Source of the DNA: Ophiobolus disseminans
Taxonomy: Eukaryota; Ascomycota; Dothideomycetes; Pleosporales; Phaeosphaeriaceae
Assembly (NCBI GenBank): GCA_010093685.1
Contig: MU006231.1
Coordinates: 482,428-546,427, forward strand
Direction: 5' to 3'
DNA length: 64,000 nt
Program-made: the position numbers and the translations under genes
Shown here: in pieces, positions 30,322 through 41,808 of the stretch
Layout: each line of letters starts with the position of its first letter
How positions within the stretch are numbered: the first letter of the stretch is position 1
Notes under the pieces: generated by a model
Told to the model about the DNA's origin: nothing
Database searches by the model: none
Seen by the model: only the letters and a program-made list of their open reading frames with translations

Positions 30322-32717
30322 TTGCCCCTCGTTGAGCTCTTTAGAATCGTGTTTCCTGGAAGCTCTGCTCACCATGCCACCGATCTCAACATGGAGCGCG
30401 ATGTGACATCGCCTGGGAAGGACCTCCAAACTCAAAATTTCAGGAAGCAAGACTCAACTTTCTCTAACGTACCAAGCGCTCCGCCTTGCGCAATATGTGA
30501 AGACTATCTGAAAATTGTGATCAGCCACCTAGACTCGAAAATAGCCACACCATATTTCGGGAGAACCTTAGGGGTTATCTCTGATTTCTATTTGCTACTG
30601 GCAGCTGCAGAGGCTGGCTGACCAGGTTGCCAACTCATGATTGGAATTCATAGGGCAATTTGCGACACCAGTTTGGACCCAGAGGTGGTTGGAATGAATA
30701 TACTCGAGACTCTTATTCGAATATTGCCGAGTTTCACCAATCTCACCCATGGGGTTGATGAATGGTTCCTCCGTTTGAACGGAGGCCGAGCCCAAGCACT
30801 TGGGGAGGGCATCGAGGTGCTAGTGAAATACTCAGGCCTTGACAAGAGCATGAAGTTTGACGAAACACGTATGTATAGTCAGTTACCTAGTATTAAATGC
30901 CACTTATCGTCTCCAGTCTCCTCATCCGAATTCTCTGTTTCTGGCTACACTGGCTCTGACGAGGCCGTATACCGAGCTCAATCATGGCTCAAGACATGCT
31001 TAGAGGGTCAGTTCACCTGTGGCCCAAAATTGGGAATCAGTCTGCCCACGAGAATTCTATGGATTAGAGGCCCTGAGGATGTTTTCCTCTATGAACCCGT
31101 CAATATCGAGGATGGCGAATATGCTTGTCTGAGCCACTGCTGGGGTGGCCAATCCTTGATCCAAACCACAACCTCCACAATCCACCAATACAAAGTTGCC
31201 ATTCCTTGGGCAGAGTTTCCACGAACGTTTCGAGAAGCGGTCTCATTTACCTACCGCCTAGGTATTAAGTTCTTATGGATCGACAGTCTCTGCATCATAC
31301 AAGACTCTGCTGAAGATTAGAGACATGAGAGCTCTAGGATAGCACAGGTATACAAAGGATCATACCTTACGCTTGCTGCCTCAGTTGCACCCAATGCCTC
31401 GTCAGGTCTGTTCCGAAAGGCCCGGCCACGATCGGTATTCCGCATCTTGTCACACAGGAGAGAAAGTGGTCAATGATACAACGTCCAATGGCGTTCACCA
31501 CTAGACCACCAAATCTTCTCTATCGATCAGCGTAGTGTCCTCATGGAGCGCGCTTGGGCTCTTCAAGAAAGAATACTTTCACTACGTATCCTTCATTTCA
31601 TGAATGAAGAGCTTTGGTTCGAGTGCTACCAAGGTTTTGCGTGCGAGTGCTCGTACATGGGATTCGATCGCAGTTTCCAGGACCAGACGCCGTATCACTT
31701 CCTCGGACAAGTAAGAGTGAAGCCAGTACTCGACGAGTTCTTGGGGGAGTCTCATGATCCACCAATTCCCATGGCGCATTGGCGACAGCTAGTAGAAGAG
31801 TACTCCGCACGGGTGAAGAACTTGACCCACCCAGGCGACGCGTTCCCGGCTTTGCAAGGTCTCGCTAAAACTATGTCTCTATCTATGGGCACATACCTGG
31901 CGGGCCACTGGGAGACGAGCTCGGCTCAAAGTCTGCTCTGGAGGGTTGCTGAAGTAACAACCAAACCTCGACCCGTCGAATGGCGTGCTCCCAGTTGGTC
32001 ATGGGCATCGGTGGATCAGCCGATATCATGGCAGTTCCTGGACGCCAAAATTTGCTTTACAGTTGTGAAATCAGCTACTGTGCCCAGGTGCTTTGATCCT
32101 ACTGAACAGCTCCTGTCAGGAGCAATCGTCGCAAGGGGGCAGTGTCTGAAAGCCACAATCGTATACGTCAACCAGCATGACGGTAGCCCAAGACCTTCCG
32201 TCATATTCGAGTTCCACAAGGAGTGTCTAGACACTTGTCAGCCCGTAGGGTCCGAGGGCTATGCCCGAGGCTCCTCTTCATCTGATCTCAGCTTGCCCAC
32301 GCGCTAGTCCTACAAAGGCTTAGCACGCGACCTCACCTAGATAGATTTCTCTCCCCTCAGTAGCACAATCTTCACGATTCTCCTACCTCATGTTCTTTCA
32401 CCCAGTGATCCCTATGCGCCACTGACAACACTACTGCTCCTCCAGACGATCAGCACATCTTGTGGGACTACCGTTTTGAACAGTATGGTTTACATGGTGT
32501 TCCTGACAGCACGCCTGTCCTTGCCATGAAACAGGGAGAGAAAGAATAATCAAGGGGTCCACAACGAATCTGGATGATCTTGAGAGAAACGGGAAAAGAT
32601 TCTTATGAGCGCATGGGACTTCTCAAGCCGGATATCTGGCGTCCATCACCACTAGGCGACATACTGGATGACCTTCATCGAAAGGATCCCGAGGAAATGG
32701 AAGTAACGATCGTCTGA
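30322..32717 (+). pseudogene. HET-domain (heterokaryon incompatibility) gene, inactivated
   Basis: One phase is open from 30322 to 32307 except for three in-frame stops: TGA 30619-30621, TAG 31318-31320 and TGA 31474-31476. The HET core is plain: YACLSHCWGG, FPRTFREAVSFTYRLGIKFLWIDSLCIIQDS, then after the TAG the expected YKGSYLTLAAS and, further on, ERAWALQERILSLRILHFM and WRAPSWSWASVD. A C-terminal part continues in another phase (GLLKPDIWRPSPLGDIL) to TGA 32715-32717 with a further TAA at 32547-32549, so a last intron is likely. Trp or Gln is expected at most of the stop positions. HET proteins trigger cell death on non-self fusion; this copy cannot make a full product. Confidence 0.85.
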
Positions 32718-32784
32718 TAATCATCACAGTCATATTACCTGAGTAGTAAAAATACAACGAGTCATAGGAGTTTGTTTCCATTCA

Positions 32785-35153
32785 CTACACTGCAAATTGC
32801 TTCCTCTTCCCACAACTATCAGGGCTTGAGAAACATTGGGCAGCGGTCGGAATAGTTGACCCGGACCGTACCTCGAATAAGAGGTGCTCGGCGTCCTTGC
32901 AGTGTTTCCCTTCGTTAAAACAATCTAGACATACCTCGAAATCACCTCCGCCGCAACGAAAGCATTGATATATTAGGGAGTCAATTTGTCGGAGACAAAT
33001 GTCGCAATGGCCACATTCGACTTGGCACGCTCGCATGCTGGCTTTATTGTACGGCTGGGGGTTCGCGATCAGCGTAGCTTCGGTTTCTTCGTTCTTGCGG
33101 CTAGGAGGGAACTTCGCAAGAACATCGAGGCAAGAGAGGCGGCCAGGGAGTAACGCACAGCAGGCATCCACAACCTCTTGATACCAAGCTGGAATCGTTT
33201 GTGGGAGTCGTGGTAGCGGATCAGGGCCGAACCAAAACCCACAGTCCCACGCCTTGGGCGCACTGTAGAAATCTGCTTTCAGTTTAAGCGGGGTCTTGTC
33301 ATCGGAAGCCCAACCAGTAGCCAGCATCCATAAAATCTGCCCACATTGATAAACATCGTAAGCTGGAGTGACTGTCCCTTCTTCCGTCTGGGTTCGACCC
33401 TCATCACTGCTCTGTGCAAGATATCGAAATTCGGGTGGATAGAAAGGAGAGCAAGTCGGCCCAATATCGACCCTGGATTCGAATCGTGAGAGATGGATAT
33501 GATTGAAAGCGTCCACCAAGATGGGTGGACGCTGGTACCTCAACGTTCCCACCACATCTCCCTGAGCATGCACGACACTAATCTTTTGGAGTAGTTGCCT
33601 CGACCACTGCTCCACCATTCGCCACGAACATGGTAAAGACCGGTTGCTTGCGCGATGTAGTAAGAATTGGCATGCAGTTTCAGGCCACTTAACAAGATAG
33701 CTTTTGATGTGATTTGACGCTGCCTCCACAGTTACACCGACAAGGTCGGGAAATCCTCGTTTGCCTCGAAGACGATATAGTAGTCGGATCGTGTTGAAAA
33801 AGTTCGGCTCCGGTGGTCGATGCATCGACATGACCTCCTCAACCATTTGCCCGTCAATTGAGACAGAAAAACGGTCGGGTGAATTCGTACAAAAAAGACG
33901 GGCGACCCGTCTTTCGTCGACGATTGGGCAGCCCATGTGATACAAAGCGGCCAAGGCAACTTGCTCAGCACGCTCCGCGAGTCTCATGCGTGTGTGTTGT
34001 TCTGTAGATACCATCGTTACTCTTGCTACAGTCAGATCTCGTTGACCATTGGTCGGTACCCGAAATTGAACGTGTGACGCTTCTTTCACCGCTCCAAGCG
34101 TATCTAGTCCTTGCCTGATTCGCATGAGCATTGATCGTGGGACACATGACGGTGACAAGGCATTTGGCCTCGGGTCATGGCACTGGGAGATTTTCGTAAA
34201 TTTACAGTCATCCGATGATCGTGGTACCTCCAGTGTCACGCTGAGCACCTTCCAGTTTCGGCAATTTTGGAAATAAAGTAGACGGTAAAAGTTTGTGTGT
34301 GACTGTGTTGTAGATATCTTCTCATAATGTCCAAATACAAGGATATCGGGCATCTGAGATTTACTTGTGTAGCTTTCCGGAAAGAAGGTACGTGATGATT
34401 CGAGCATGCCGATGGGCTGGGAAGCGGGTAATCGATGAACTGGCCAACCTGAATTGATGGGCGAAAGGTCCGTGCAGACCTCGGAATTGGAAGCAAACCC
34501 TGAGTGGTAGGCCGGCTTGATTAAGGGGCGACCTGCTCTTGCCCCAACAGAATGACTGAACGAATCTTTGGCTACGATGTAACCACGATGACCGAAGCCC
34601 ATGTCCAACTCGGCTCCCTTACTCTCAACCCTTCCATGATGTCAGACTAGGTACTATGGCCATGTATAAAACACCAAATTACTCACAAGCTCTCCGCGCT
34701 GGCGACTGTCTGAAGGTCATCTTTCAATTTCCGGAGAGACGACTCCAGCCCTCTAATTTTGTCAATGTGCAAGACCAGGGCTAGTCTAGTGGGCATGATG
34801 AATTCCCTATAGTAGCAGGAGATTTTGCTTTTCGAGATCTCGTCCAGTCGTCGGACGATGTCTTGGAAAGCAAGATCTACATCGTTGATCCTTTCAAGTG
34901 GCGAAAATAGCGTTCGACTTTTGATGTCGGCGAGTAAACTCCGGAATCTTTTGACATCATCCTGTGATGTCAACTGTTAGCCTTGCTACACAATTATGCA
35001 GGCAGGAAGTTCTTAGGAACATACTTGTAGTGAATTGAAGTCTCGCTTAACATCGGACAGAAACCATCTGATGATTGTGGGGCCCTTGGTGATTGCGAAC
35101 AAGATCAACCGTAGGATTGTGATAACACTCGCCGCTAATCCAACATGATCCAT
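32785..35153 (-). CDS. HeLo-like/pseudokinase/ZZ-finger protein
   Basis: Exons 35153-35025, 34973-34687 and 34630-32785 (introns 51 and 56 nt) give 753 residues in one phase. The N-terminus MDHVGLAASVITILRLILF resembles the first helix of fungal HeLo-like domains, and about 100 further residues are helical. Residues about 400-640 look like a kinase C-lobe: HAQGD (493-497) in place of HRD, no DFG (VDAFNH instead), PPE (537-539) and an alpha-F-like DVYQCGQILW (564-573). No glycine loop or VAIK lysine is evident, so a pseudokinase is likely. Residues about 678-725 form a ZZ-type finger (CGHCDIC, CFRC, CLDC, then His/Cys/His). It lies 67 bases from the HET pseudogene, tail to tail. A membrane-acting cell-death effector controlled by a pseudokinase is an inference. 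Confidence 0.7.
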
Positions 35154-37120
35154 TGTAAGAAGTGTAGGATGGCAAGGTCAGGCACTAAACGACTGGGCCC
35201 CTGCGATATAAGTGGAACCGTTGTCCATCGAGTGGCTTTCAGCTCGGGGCAAAGTTTAAGGTTGAAGTGGAAGCAATCTTGTCGTTTTCGTGGGAACGAG
35301 GCAACAGGGCGTTTATGGCCAGGCTGAGACGATCGCCAACGCCCGCATTGCGACACCGAGCTCATGGTGTAAAACATGGCGTCCAATGATCCATGGATCG
35401 AAGCGGAGACGGGCGTAATTTGGTAGAAGTCGCAGTCAGCAGCCTGCTGCGGTGCTTCCGCGTGGGGGATGAAGGCCTCTCGGCATGGCGAACGATCCGA
35501 CCTGCAGCTGTACGCGCATTGCCAAGAGCTCGAGATGCGCTTCGACAATTAGTCCGGTTCTTGTTAGCTCTTGTGACTCTAGAAGGCAAAAAGGAACGTT
35601 AGTCATTCGTGGGTGGATGCATGCAAAAGTCCGGTGAAGTTGGACGCTTGTGCAGGGCAAGCACAGATCTAGCGCCGTAACAACCACACTCTCATTGGTG
35701 GCCACACATTGCCTGAACATTGTCGTGTCTGCCTTGAGCGTATGTGCTCATTCAAAATCATATCTTGAATTTGTCTCGTCTGAAGGAGCGACATGTCAGA
35801 TTCGGGCAATCTTTTGGAGCCCATTGACGTCATCATGCATACAGACTCGGTGCATTCAGCACACAACCAGACCTCAGCAAAACGACTTCTGATTTACCCT
35901 TCAAATCATAATATTTGAAGTGAATAGTACGTGACTGAGATCTGAAGGAGGAAGCTGAACCGATTTACGGGCTCCATATGGACCGCGTGTCCAAAACACG
36001 CCCGACAAACAAGGGAAAGGAGTGTGTGGAAAGAGTTGCTGACTTTGTGGAATAGGTGGTAGAATTAATATGTTGAATACGCAGATTTATCCGAGCATCA
36101 TGGGTGTAATACATGATGCTAGTCATTGTCGGGTTTGATAGCCTGGATGATAAACGCTCTGCTTGGGGTTCACAGGAAAGGTCCAGTAGGTCCAACATTA
36201 GAGAGCTGCATGCTTCTACACGAGTTCCACATAGCCCAAACCGATAGACACATGGAAGATGATACAGATATCTCTTAGAATGGGTCGGAAATTTAATGTT
36301 CCTTGCAGTCGAAGTCTTGGCACTACCGTCATGCAATGTTGCGGCTGCCCCTCCCAGTATGCATGCGCAAAGTTCTTCAATGTGTATGTACAGTGGCTCC
36401 GAACCTTGGTGATTTGGAGCCTCGTCGTATCTTCCGGCTCAGTACCGCTCAATGCTCCCACGGGTGCTTCCAGCCAAGCAGCGCTGGACCATCCTTCTTC
36501 GCACGGTACATCAACTGCATGAGTCAGCAAGACAGTTGCTCCTGGTCGCGTCTCAACGTACAAAAAACCACATGGACGCGCCGAGGCCGGTTGCCATGAA
36601 TCTGTAGAAGGGTCGGACGGGGTGGATGTGGATGGGGTGGTTCGGAAGGGGAGCGTATTTGGGCGGGCCCATGAGGGCTCTTGAGGGCTGCATTGTGGGT
36701 ATCGAGCCTGTACAGCAATTAGCGACGCACAATAGCCAATATCTCCATGCGACACTACATACCTGCTATGTGGTGTGGGCAATGGCTCGTGGTGCCTTCT
36801 GTCGACGAGGTGAGGTTAAGGTCGATCAGAGGTGCACTAGCGGATGCGCCAAGGATCTGGCAACAACCGTTGATCGCGCTCGTGTCTCCTTCACTCGCGA
36901 CCGACGGCTGCTATTATGACGATCGCACAATAGCAGGCCTCGACCACTCCGTCCCATGGCATCACCCGCCATCGCGACGCTCATCAATCTGCTACACCAC
37001 TCGTCCATGCTTGACGATTGTCGCATTCCACTCCACTGTCCGCCGCGGACGCCCTAGCACAATCTCCGGACAGCGCGACCTCACCCTTTATTCCCTCGAG
37101 GACCCGGACGCGCCGCCAAC
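35154..37120. other. Long intergenic region
   Basis: Nearly 2 kb between divergent genes. The longest frame is minus-strand 36782-36216 (188 codons); it has no motif, an unusual composition and no leader, so I did not call it. Frames at 35135-35602 are mutually overlapping and unconvincing. The last 150 bases before 37121 are CT-rich leader. Confidence 0.45.
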
Positions 37121-38842
37121 ATGGCGAACCCGTCGACTGCAACGCCGCAGAAAGGCATGCAGCACAAGTTCAAGGGGTGCTCTAAGATTGGTGATTACGA
37201 GATGATGCAGAAGCTCGGCGAGGGAACATTCGGAGAAGTGCACAAAGCGCGCCATAAAGTGACTGGTAGCATCTATGCCCTCAAGAAGATTCTGATGCAC
37301 AACGAAAAGGACGGCTTCCCCATTACGTCACTGCGCGAGATCAAGCTGCTGAAGATGCTCTCCCACGACAATGTCCTAAGACTCGAGGAGATGGCAGTGG
37401 AACGGCCAAAAGCCGAGGGCAGGAAACGCGCGATACTGTACATGGTCACTCCGTACATGGACCACGATCTCTCCGGGCTCCTCGACAACCCGGAAGTCAA
37501 GTTCCAGGAAGCGCAGATCAAGTGCTACATGCTACAACTGTTCAAAGGCCTCCGATACCTCCACGACAACCACATCCTGCACCGAGACATGAAGGCAGCC
37601 AACCTGCTTATCAACAACCGCGGGCGCCTCCAAATAGCCGATTTCGGTCTCGCACGCCACTACGACGAACCCGTACCACAACGAGGCAAGGGCAATGGCG
37701 AAGCACGAAGGGACTATACTACGTTGGTTGTAACCAGGTGGTACCGGCCTCCGGAACTGCTCCTCCAGCTCAGGAAATACACACCAGCCATCGACATGTG
37801 GGGCGCAGGCTGCGTGTTCGGCGAGATGTTCAAGCGCAAGCCCATTCTTGCAGGTCAGAGCGATATCAATCAGGCGCAGATCATATTCGAACTTGTTGGG
37901 TCGCCCAATGATCAAAACATGCCTGGGTGGAACGAGCTGCCCGGAGCTGAGTCCGTACGCCAGTTTGGATCGTATCCAGGAAGCATAGCCGCGAGATTCC
38001 GCGAGTTGTCCCCCACTGGCCTCTCGCTGATTAAGGACTTGATGCGTTTGGACTGGCGGAAGAGAATCAACGCCATCGACGCCATAGACCACCCCTACTT
38101 CCGGGAGAACCCCAAACCGATGCGCGAAGAAGACATCCCACACTTTGCAGACTCGCACGAACTTGATCGCAGGAACGCGCGAGGCCAGAAGCAAGCACTG
38201 CCTCCGGCTCCCCAAGGTGGCACTGTTGGTGGCGGACCCAACGGCGAATGGACCGGCTCAGGCCCACCACCAAACGCATGGCAGAACGGCGACCGAAGGT
38301 ATGCGATGCAAGACCGAGGACCACCCGGTGTCGACCGAGGACCTCGAGGTGGGTATGATCGACGGCAGCCTCAATACGATCACAGAGGACCTCCACCGCC
38401 ACCACCAGGAGAGCGGGGACCAACCTGGGGCAACGCAGCCGGCGCACGAAACGCCAACCTGCCGCCACGGCCGAATGACGGTCCTACCCCACATACAAAT
38501 GCACCTCGTTACGGTGGGGATGGAGGTGACCGCCGTCGTGGAGCTGGTGGCCCTCCTCCCGGCGATGTGTATATCCCAAGCTACACCGAGGGCCCAAGAC
38601 GATCACGTGAACCCGATGACAGACAACGACGAGGATCTCGAGACTCTGGCAATTCTCGAGAGGGGCACCACGAGGACAGGCCGGATAGGAACAGAGCTTA
38701 TCGCGACCGAGATCGAGAGCGACCGGGTGAGTCGAGAAACTTTGGCCGCGATAGGAGAGACGGCAGAACGCGCTCAAGGAGCCCCGAGCGGCGAGATAGG
38801 AACCGTGACACTCGGAGCGATGACATCTATCGGCGGCGCTAG
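37121..38842 (+). CDS. bur1: Serine/threonine kinase Bur1/Cdk9-type (P-TEFb)
   Basis: A single exon of 573 residues. The kinase domain runs from about 24 to 335 with G-loop GEGTFGEV (33-40), Lys55, the cyclin-binding PITSLRE helix (67-73), HRDMKAAN (154-161), DFG (174-176) and T-loop TTLVVTRWYRPPE. The PITSLRE form and the IGDYEMMQKLGEG start match fungal Bur1. It pairs with a Bur2-type cyclin and phosphorylates Spt5 and the RNA polymerase II CTD in elongation, in the nucleus. The C-terminal 230 residues are Gly/Pro/Arg-rich with RGPRGG-like and RS/RD-rich stretches (RDRDRERPGESRNFGRDRR), typical for filamentous fungi. No introns interrupt the kinase domain. Confidence 0.93.
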   Translation: MANPSTATPQKGMQHKFKGCSKIGDYEMMQKLGEGTFGEVHKARHKVTGSIYALKKILMHNEKDGFPITSLREIKLLKMLSHDNVLRLEEMAVERPKAEGRKRAILYMVTPYMDHDLSGLLDNPEVKFQEAQIKCYMLQLFKGLRYLHDNHILHRDMKAANLLINNRGRLQIADFGLARHYDEPVPQRGKGNGEARRDYTTLVVTRWYRPPELLLQLRKYTPAIDMWGAGCVFGEMFKRKPILAGQSDINQAQIIFELVGSPNDQNMPGWNELPGAESVRQFGSYPGSIAARFRELSPTGLSLIKDLMRLDWRKRINAIDAIDHPYFRENPKPMREEDIPHFADSHELDRRNARGQKQALPPAPQGGTVGGGPNGEWTGSGPPPNAWQNGDRRYAMQDRGPPGVDRGPRGGYDRRQPQYDHRGPPPPPPGERGPTWGNAAGARNANLPPRPNDGPTPHTNAPRYGGDGGDRRRGAGGPPPGDVYIPSYTEGPRRSREPDDRQRRGSRDSGNSREGHHEDRPDRNRAYRDRDRERPGESRNFGRDRRDGRTRSRSPERRDRNRDTRSDDIYRRR

Positions 38843-39591
38843 ATGCGCACCAGCGCTCTTGTGAGCTCTGAGCAGACGTCACATTGAGGAGATTGGCGAA
38901 CACGGATTGTGCTAGGTGTTCCCGGCGTTGCACGAACACAGTCAACGGACATTGCATACCTTAGATACGGCGTTGGCAGATTCTACAGCATTTCACGGCG
39001 TCCCTTCCTACTTGGCAGCACTCTTGCTAGCTTATTGATACCAAAGTAGTGTAGCAAATTGATTACATGATTCAATCCGTTGACAGCATGCTGTGACTGA
39101 CTACCCGCTCCGTCAACCTCAACGAACAGTCGGCCGGAGCCGCTAAATTCAGTGACTGGTACTCGAACGACGGTACGCCAGCACCAAGGACGGAACGCTG
39201 CGCTGTCAGGTGTCAAAGGATGTCGTGAGACGTGGTCGAGCTAGACAGGTCGTGACTATTGTGACCAAGGAGCATCTCCAGTGGATGGGAAGCGAGTGTG
39301 CATGCGACATGGGGCTTCCCGTTCCGCAGCGAAATTTCTTTTGCCGAGTTAAAGTGGTTCTAGCTCCTGGTCGGAACAATTGCGACGTCCCGAATCTCGG
39401 AACCATTGTTATTTGACTCAGGCCAGGCCCCGCCAACGAATTCCTCCAAACCACTCTTCACGAAGACGTACGCATACTTCACTTGTATTCAAATACCTCC
39501 GAAATATCATCTACAAAGATCTAGATTGTCTCCTATACCACACATAGCTAACAAACCCACTTCGCTTGCTGAGAAAGAAGAAGACGCGAAA
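38843..39591. other. Intergenic, upstream of aspartate kinase
   Basis: About 750 bases between two plus-strand genes. It carries the TGACTCA site at 39414-39420 and, from about 39460, a CA/CT-rich leader to the ATG at 39592. Confidence 0.55.
39414..39420. promoter_or_regulatory. Candidate CPC1/GCN4 recognition element, TGACTCA
   Basis: A perfect palindromic TGACTCA lies 172 bases upstream of the aspartate kinase ATG. This is the consensus for the cross-pathway (general amino-acid) control activator, and aspartate kinase is a classic target in yeasts and filamentous fungi. One 7-mer can occur by chance; the position and the target make it likely. Confidence 0.6.
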
Positions 39592-41373
39592 ATGTCGACC
39601 ACACTCAACGGGTACAAGCACAGCTCGGAGCGGATAGCTCACCACACGGAAGAAAAGCACCTGCCCGGAGGCTGGGTCGTGCTCAAGTTTGGTGGTACCA
39701 GCGTGGGGAAGTTTGCGGAGAATATAGCGGGCGTGGTCAGGTACGCCTTTCTCATGCGACATGGGACGACGGAACAGCCACCACGACCGAATGACTCGCT
39801 AACTTTGTTCGAATAGAGCTGGCCTCAAAACTAATCGCGCCGCCATCGTCTGCTCCGCCCGCAGTAACAATACCAAGCTCGAGGGAACTACGAACCGCCT
39901 CCTCCGCGCTGCTCGAGCTGCCGAACAGCCCGCCAACCGCGGCTATGACGAGATAGTCGAAGCCATCCGTACCGACCACATCCAGGCTGGGAAGGATACC
40001 ATTCGTAATGCGGAGATTCTGGCTGCATACACGGAAGACGTCAATGCCGAGTGCGAGAGCTTGACCAAGATTCTCGAGTCGGCGCAACACTTGGAGGAGG
40101 TTACGAACCGCGCCGAAGACAAGATCGTGAGCAAGGGCGAGAAGCTGAGCTGTCGCTATATGGCTGCGCTGTTGAACGACCGTGGTACACCGGCGCAATT
40201 CGTCGATCTGTCTGATGTCATCAAGTTTGCCGCGCCGACCAAGGGGCTGAACGAGAAGTTCTACAAGGACCTGGCCGAGGCGCTGGCCAAGGAGGTCGAG
40301 GCGTGCGGCGACAAGGTACCCGTCATCACGGGATACTTTGGCAACGTGCCCGGAGGTATCTTGAGCTCCATTGGCCGTGGCTACACGGATTTGTGTGCTG
40401 CGCTGGTAGCTGTCGGTCTCAAGGCGAAGGAGCTGCAGGTCTGGAAAGAAGTGGATGGCATCTTCACGGCCGACCCTCGCAAAGTCCCTACCGCCGCTCT
40501 ACTCCCTTCCGTCACGCCGTCCGAGGCCGCCGAGTTGACTTTTTACGGCTCCGAAGTCATTCACCCCTTTACTATGGAGCAGGTCATCCGCGCGCGCATA
40601 CCCATCCGCATCAAGAATGTCATGAACCCGCGCAACGCCGGTACCATCATCTTCCCCGACAATATCAACGAGGTCGATGATCGTGCGCCTCTCAGGGATG
40701 CCAAGCTGTTCCGTACTCGCTCATCGAGCCTCCTGACGACCCTCCAAGGCCCGAAGCGCCCGACCGCGGTCACCATCAAGCACAATATTGTCGTGCTCAA
40801 CGTGCACAGCAACAAGCGCACCCGCGCCCATGGCTTCCTCATGAACATCTTCAGCATTCTGGACCGCTGGCACCTGTCCGTCGATCTCATCTCCTCGTCC
40901 GAGGTGCACGTGTCCATGGCCCTTCACTCCGAGTCCGCCCTCCTTAGTGGTGGCGGCGAGGATGAGTACAGGATTCAGGACAAGGATCTCCAGGGCGCTG
41001 TCAATGACCTTGGCCAGTTGGGCACCATTGATATTGTACCCGACATGGCCATTGTCAGCTTGGTGGGTAAGCAGTTGAAGAACATGATTGGCATCAGTGG
41101 CAAGTTCTTCAGTGTGTTGGGGCAGAACAACATCAATATTGAGATGATATCGCAAGGTACGTAGCCTACTGACGGGAACACTTCACCTCACCCCTTCACG
41201 AGAACATGCTGGGGATATACAGGCTTCGTCATAGCACTTTCAATCGACGTGCACTGGCTAATTGCGGATATACAGGTGCCAGCGAGATCAACATCTCTTG
41301 CGTGATTGAGGAACGCGAGGCCGATCGAGCTCTGAACGTCGTGCATACTAATCTCTTCACTTTCTTAGACTAA
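39592..41373 (+). CDS. hom3: Aspartate kinase (Hom3-type), threonine/methionine pathway
   Basis: Exons 39592-39740, 39817-41156 and 41276-41373 give 528 residues (yeast Hom3: 527). The N-terminal KFGGTSVGK (32-40) is the aspartokinase nucleotide signature; a second signature, GRGYTDLCAALVAVGLKA, lies in the middle of exon 2. The C-terminal half carries ACT regulatory domains (HNIVVLNVHSNKRTRAHGF; MIGISGKFFSVLGQNNINIEMISQ), completed by exon 3 with GASEINISCVIEE. The enzyme phosphorylates aspartate, the first step to threonine and methionine, and is feedback-inhibited by threonine in fungi. An upstream TGACTCA suggests cross-pathway control. The last intron is 119 nt and contains two identical GGATATACAG acceptor contexts. 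Confidence 0.94.
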
Positions 41374-41808
41374 GCATTTGCATCTGTGGCGTTTGATACC
41401 ACCTAGAAAAAATTACATCCCGTCTGTTCGTACTATCTGATTTCGGCCCTAGTTTTCGTGTTTGGGGTGAAAGTGAGGATTGACGTCCGTTTGTCTTCAC
41501 CGCGCGAAACTGTTCACATGTTGTCATAACAGCGACGAGTTTTCGAAGCACAAAACCCTGAGCACGCGCGCGGCCTCAACACCTGCACCACAACACCAGT
41601 CCCAAAGGTACGTGAATCTTCCTCGCAGAAAACCGCTTCGAGTCGCCTGTAGCCGCAGGCGACGTTGCCCTTTCCTTTCCTTTCCTTTCCTTTCCTTTCC
41701 TTTCCTTTCCTTTCCATCCCTTCCCTCCCCCCCCCCCAACTTGCAATCGTGAAGACGAACCAACACACCTCCTCCCTCCACGCCAATCTAACCGGAATTG
41801 AAGACAGC
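41374..41808. other. Leader/promoter of the following gene with hairpin and microsatellite
   Basis: About 435 bases. They contain an 8-bp-stem hairpin (GTCGCCTG at 41642-41649, CAGGCGAC at 41656-41663), the TTTCC repeat at 41671-41715 and a run of C around 41728-41737, and then a CA-rich leader to ATG 41809. Confidence 0.6.
41671..41715. repeat. Pentanucleotide microsatellite (TTTCC)9
   Basis: Nine perfect TTTCC units (45 bases), preceded by CCC and followed by a CT-rich stretch ending in a C-run. It lies about 95 bases upstream of a start codon, probably in the promoter or leader of the gene at 41809. Confidence 0.95.

Noticed and set aside
36216..36782. Minus-strand frame of 188 codons
   Set aside because: No motif, no leader, no intron signals and odd composition. 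A real gene is not excluded, but it is not supported.
41665..41808. N-terminal extension of the gene at 41809 reading Phe-Pro-Leu-Ser repeats
   Set aside because: It is the TTTCC microsatellite translated; the first convincing start is ATG 41809.
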